A stretch of 6,269 nucleotides of DNA from an uncultured Lachnospiraceae bacterium. GTDB taxonomy: Bacteria; Bacillota; Clostridia; Lachnospirales; Lachnospiraceae. The notes below the pieces were generated by a model, which saw only the letters and a list, made by a program, of their open reading frames with translations, had not been told where the DNA came from and made no database searches. This document shows, in pieces, positions 5,825 to 6,269 of this stretch. Numbering within the stretch: the stretch's first letter is position 1; the number at the start of each line of letters is the position of its first letter. The DNA lies in assembly GCA_902797015.1 (NCBI GenBank), contig CADBRG010000142.1:1-6269 (forward strand), written 5' to 3'. Position numbers and translations under genes: made by a program.

Positions 5825-6269
5825 CAAATCCAAACGGCCGGTTCGGCATCCATGGCGGTCAGTACATTCCGGAAACCCTGATGAATGCCGTCATCGAACT
5901 CGAGGAGGCCTATAACCATTTCAAAAATGATCCGGAGTTTAACAAAGAGCTCACCGAACTCTTAAATGAATACGGCGGACGCCCGTCCCGTCTTTATCAC
6001 GCAAAGAAAATGACCAAAGACCTCGGCGGTGCACAGATTTATTTGAAACGCGAAGACTTAAACCACACCGGCGCGCATAAGATTAATAATGTGCTTGGCC
6101 AGGCGCTTCTGGCGAAAAAAATGGGCAAGACACGCCTGATCGCGGAAACTGGTGCCGGCCAGCACGGTGTCGCGACTGCTACTGCTGCAGCACTGCTTGA
6201 CATGGAGTGTGTCGTTTTCATGGGGGAGGAAGATACGATCCGCCAGGCACTAAATGTGTACCGTATGCG
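5821..6269 (+). CDS. trpB: Tryptophan synthase beta subunit (TrpB), 5' part, runs off right edge
   Basis: It condenses indole and serine to tryptophan using PLP, in complex with TrpA. The first 149 of roughly 400 codons are present. The N-terminus GRFGIHGGQYIPETL (6-20) is the typical TrpB opening. YLKREDLNHTGAHKINN (74-90) contains the PLP-binding lysine K87, and ETGAGQHG (109-116) contains the catalytic glutamate E109. These are the same numbers as in the enteric enzyme, so there is no insertion so far. FMGEEDTIRQALNVYRM (133-149) reaches the edge. It is the canonical TrpB1 type, not the longer TrpB2. The ATG overlaps the trpF stop (ATGA, 5821-5824), with AAAGGA at 5806-5811 as a weaker ribosome binding site. 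Absence of trpA in the window reflects truncation only. Confidence 0.96.
   Translation, partial: MTNPNGRFGIHGGQYIPETLMNAVIELEEAYNHFKNDPEFNKELTELLNEYGGRPSRLYHAKKMTKDLGGAQIYLKREDLNHTGAHKINNVLGQALLAKKMGKTRLIAETGAGQHGVATATAAALLDMECVVFMGEEDTIRQALNVYRM

Overview
The window carries most of a tryptophan biosynthesis operon from a low-to-mid GC Gram-positive bacterium, most likely a member of class Clostridia and plausibly Lachnospiraceae. The evidence for this is a tRNA-sensing T-box leader in front of trp genes, strong GGAGG-type ribosome binding sites at most starts, the gene order trpE-G-D-C-F-B, and a divergent gene for a ferredoxin / [FeFe]-hydrogenase-like protein typical of strict anaerobes. 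The family placement is inference; no marker gene is present.

Layout. Bases 1-646 hold the 5' part of a minus-strand gene that runs off the left edge. It encodes two [4Fe-4S] cluster motifs followed by a hydrogenase large-subunit-like domain. Bases 647-742 are a divergent intergenic region with a clear plus-strand promoter (TTGACA, 17 bp, TACTAT). Bases 743-1030 are a T-box leader. It has a TGG (Trp) specifier, a canonical T-box sequence whose TGGC matches the GCCA acceptor end expected of tRNA-Trp, and a 15-bp intrinsic terminator that competes with the antiterminator. Directly after the terminator T-run, bases 1030-1214 form a compact element closed by perfect 13-bp inverted repeats, with three hairpin arms packed almost end to end inside. 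It has no credible ORF. It is either a small mobile (MITE-like) repeat or a structured RNA domain in the read-through leader. Bases 1215-1295 hold nothing recognisable except the trpE ribosome binding site.

The operon proper runs from 1296 to the right edge: trpE, trpG, trpD, trpC, trpF and the first 149 codons of trpB. Every junction except trpD/trpC overlaps (ATGA at E/G, C/F and F/B; 8 nt at G/D), so translation is probably coupled. Together TrpE and TrpG convert chorismate to anthranilate. TrpD adds the phosphoribosyl group, TrpF isomerises PRA, TrpC closes the indole ring, and TrpB (with TrpA, presumably beyond the right edge) makes tryptophan. Catalytic residues are intact in every enzyme as far as it can be read. 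When uncharged tRNA-Trp accumulates, the T-box should let RNA polymerase pass the terminator and express the whole set.

The enzymes are ordinary. The parts that merit a second look are the 185-bp element wedged between terminator and trpE, and the divergent hydrogenase-like protein.
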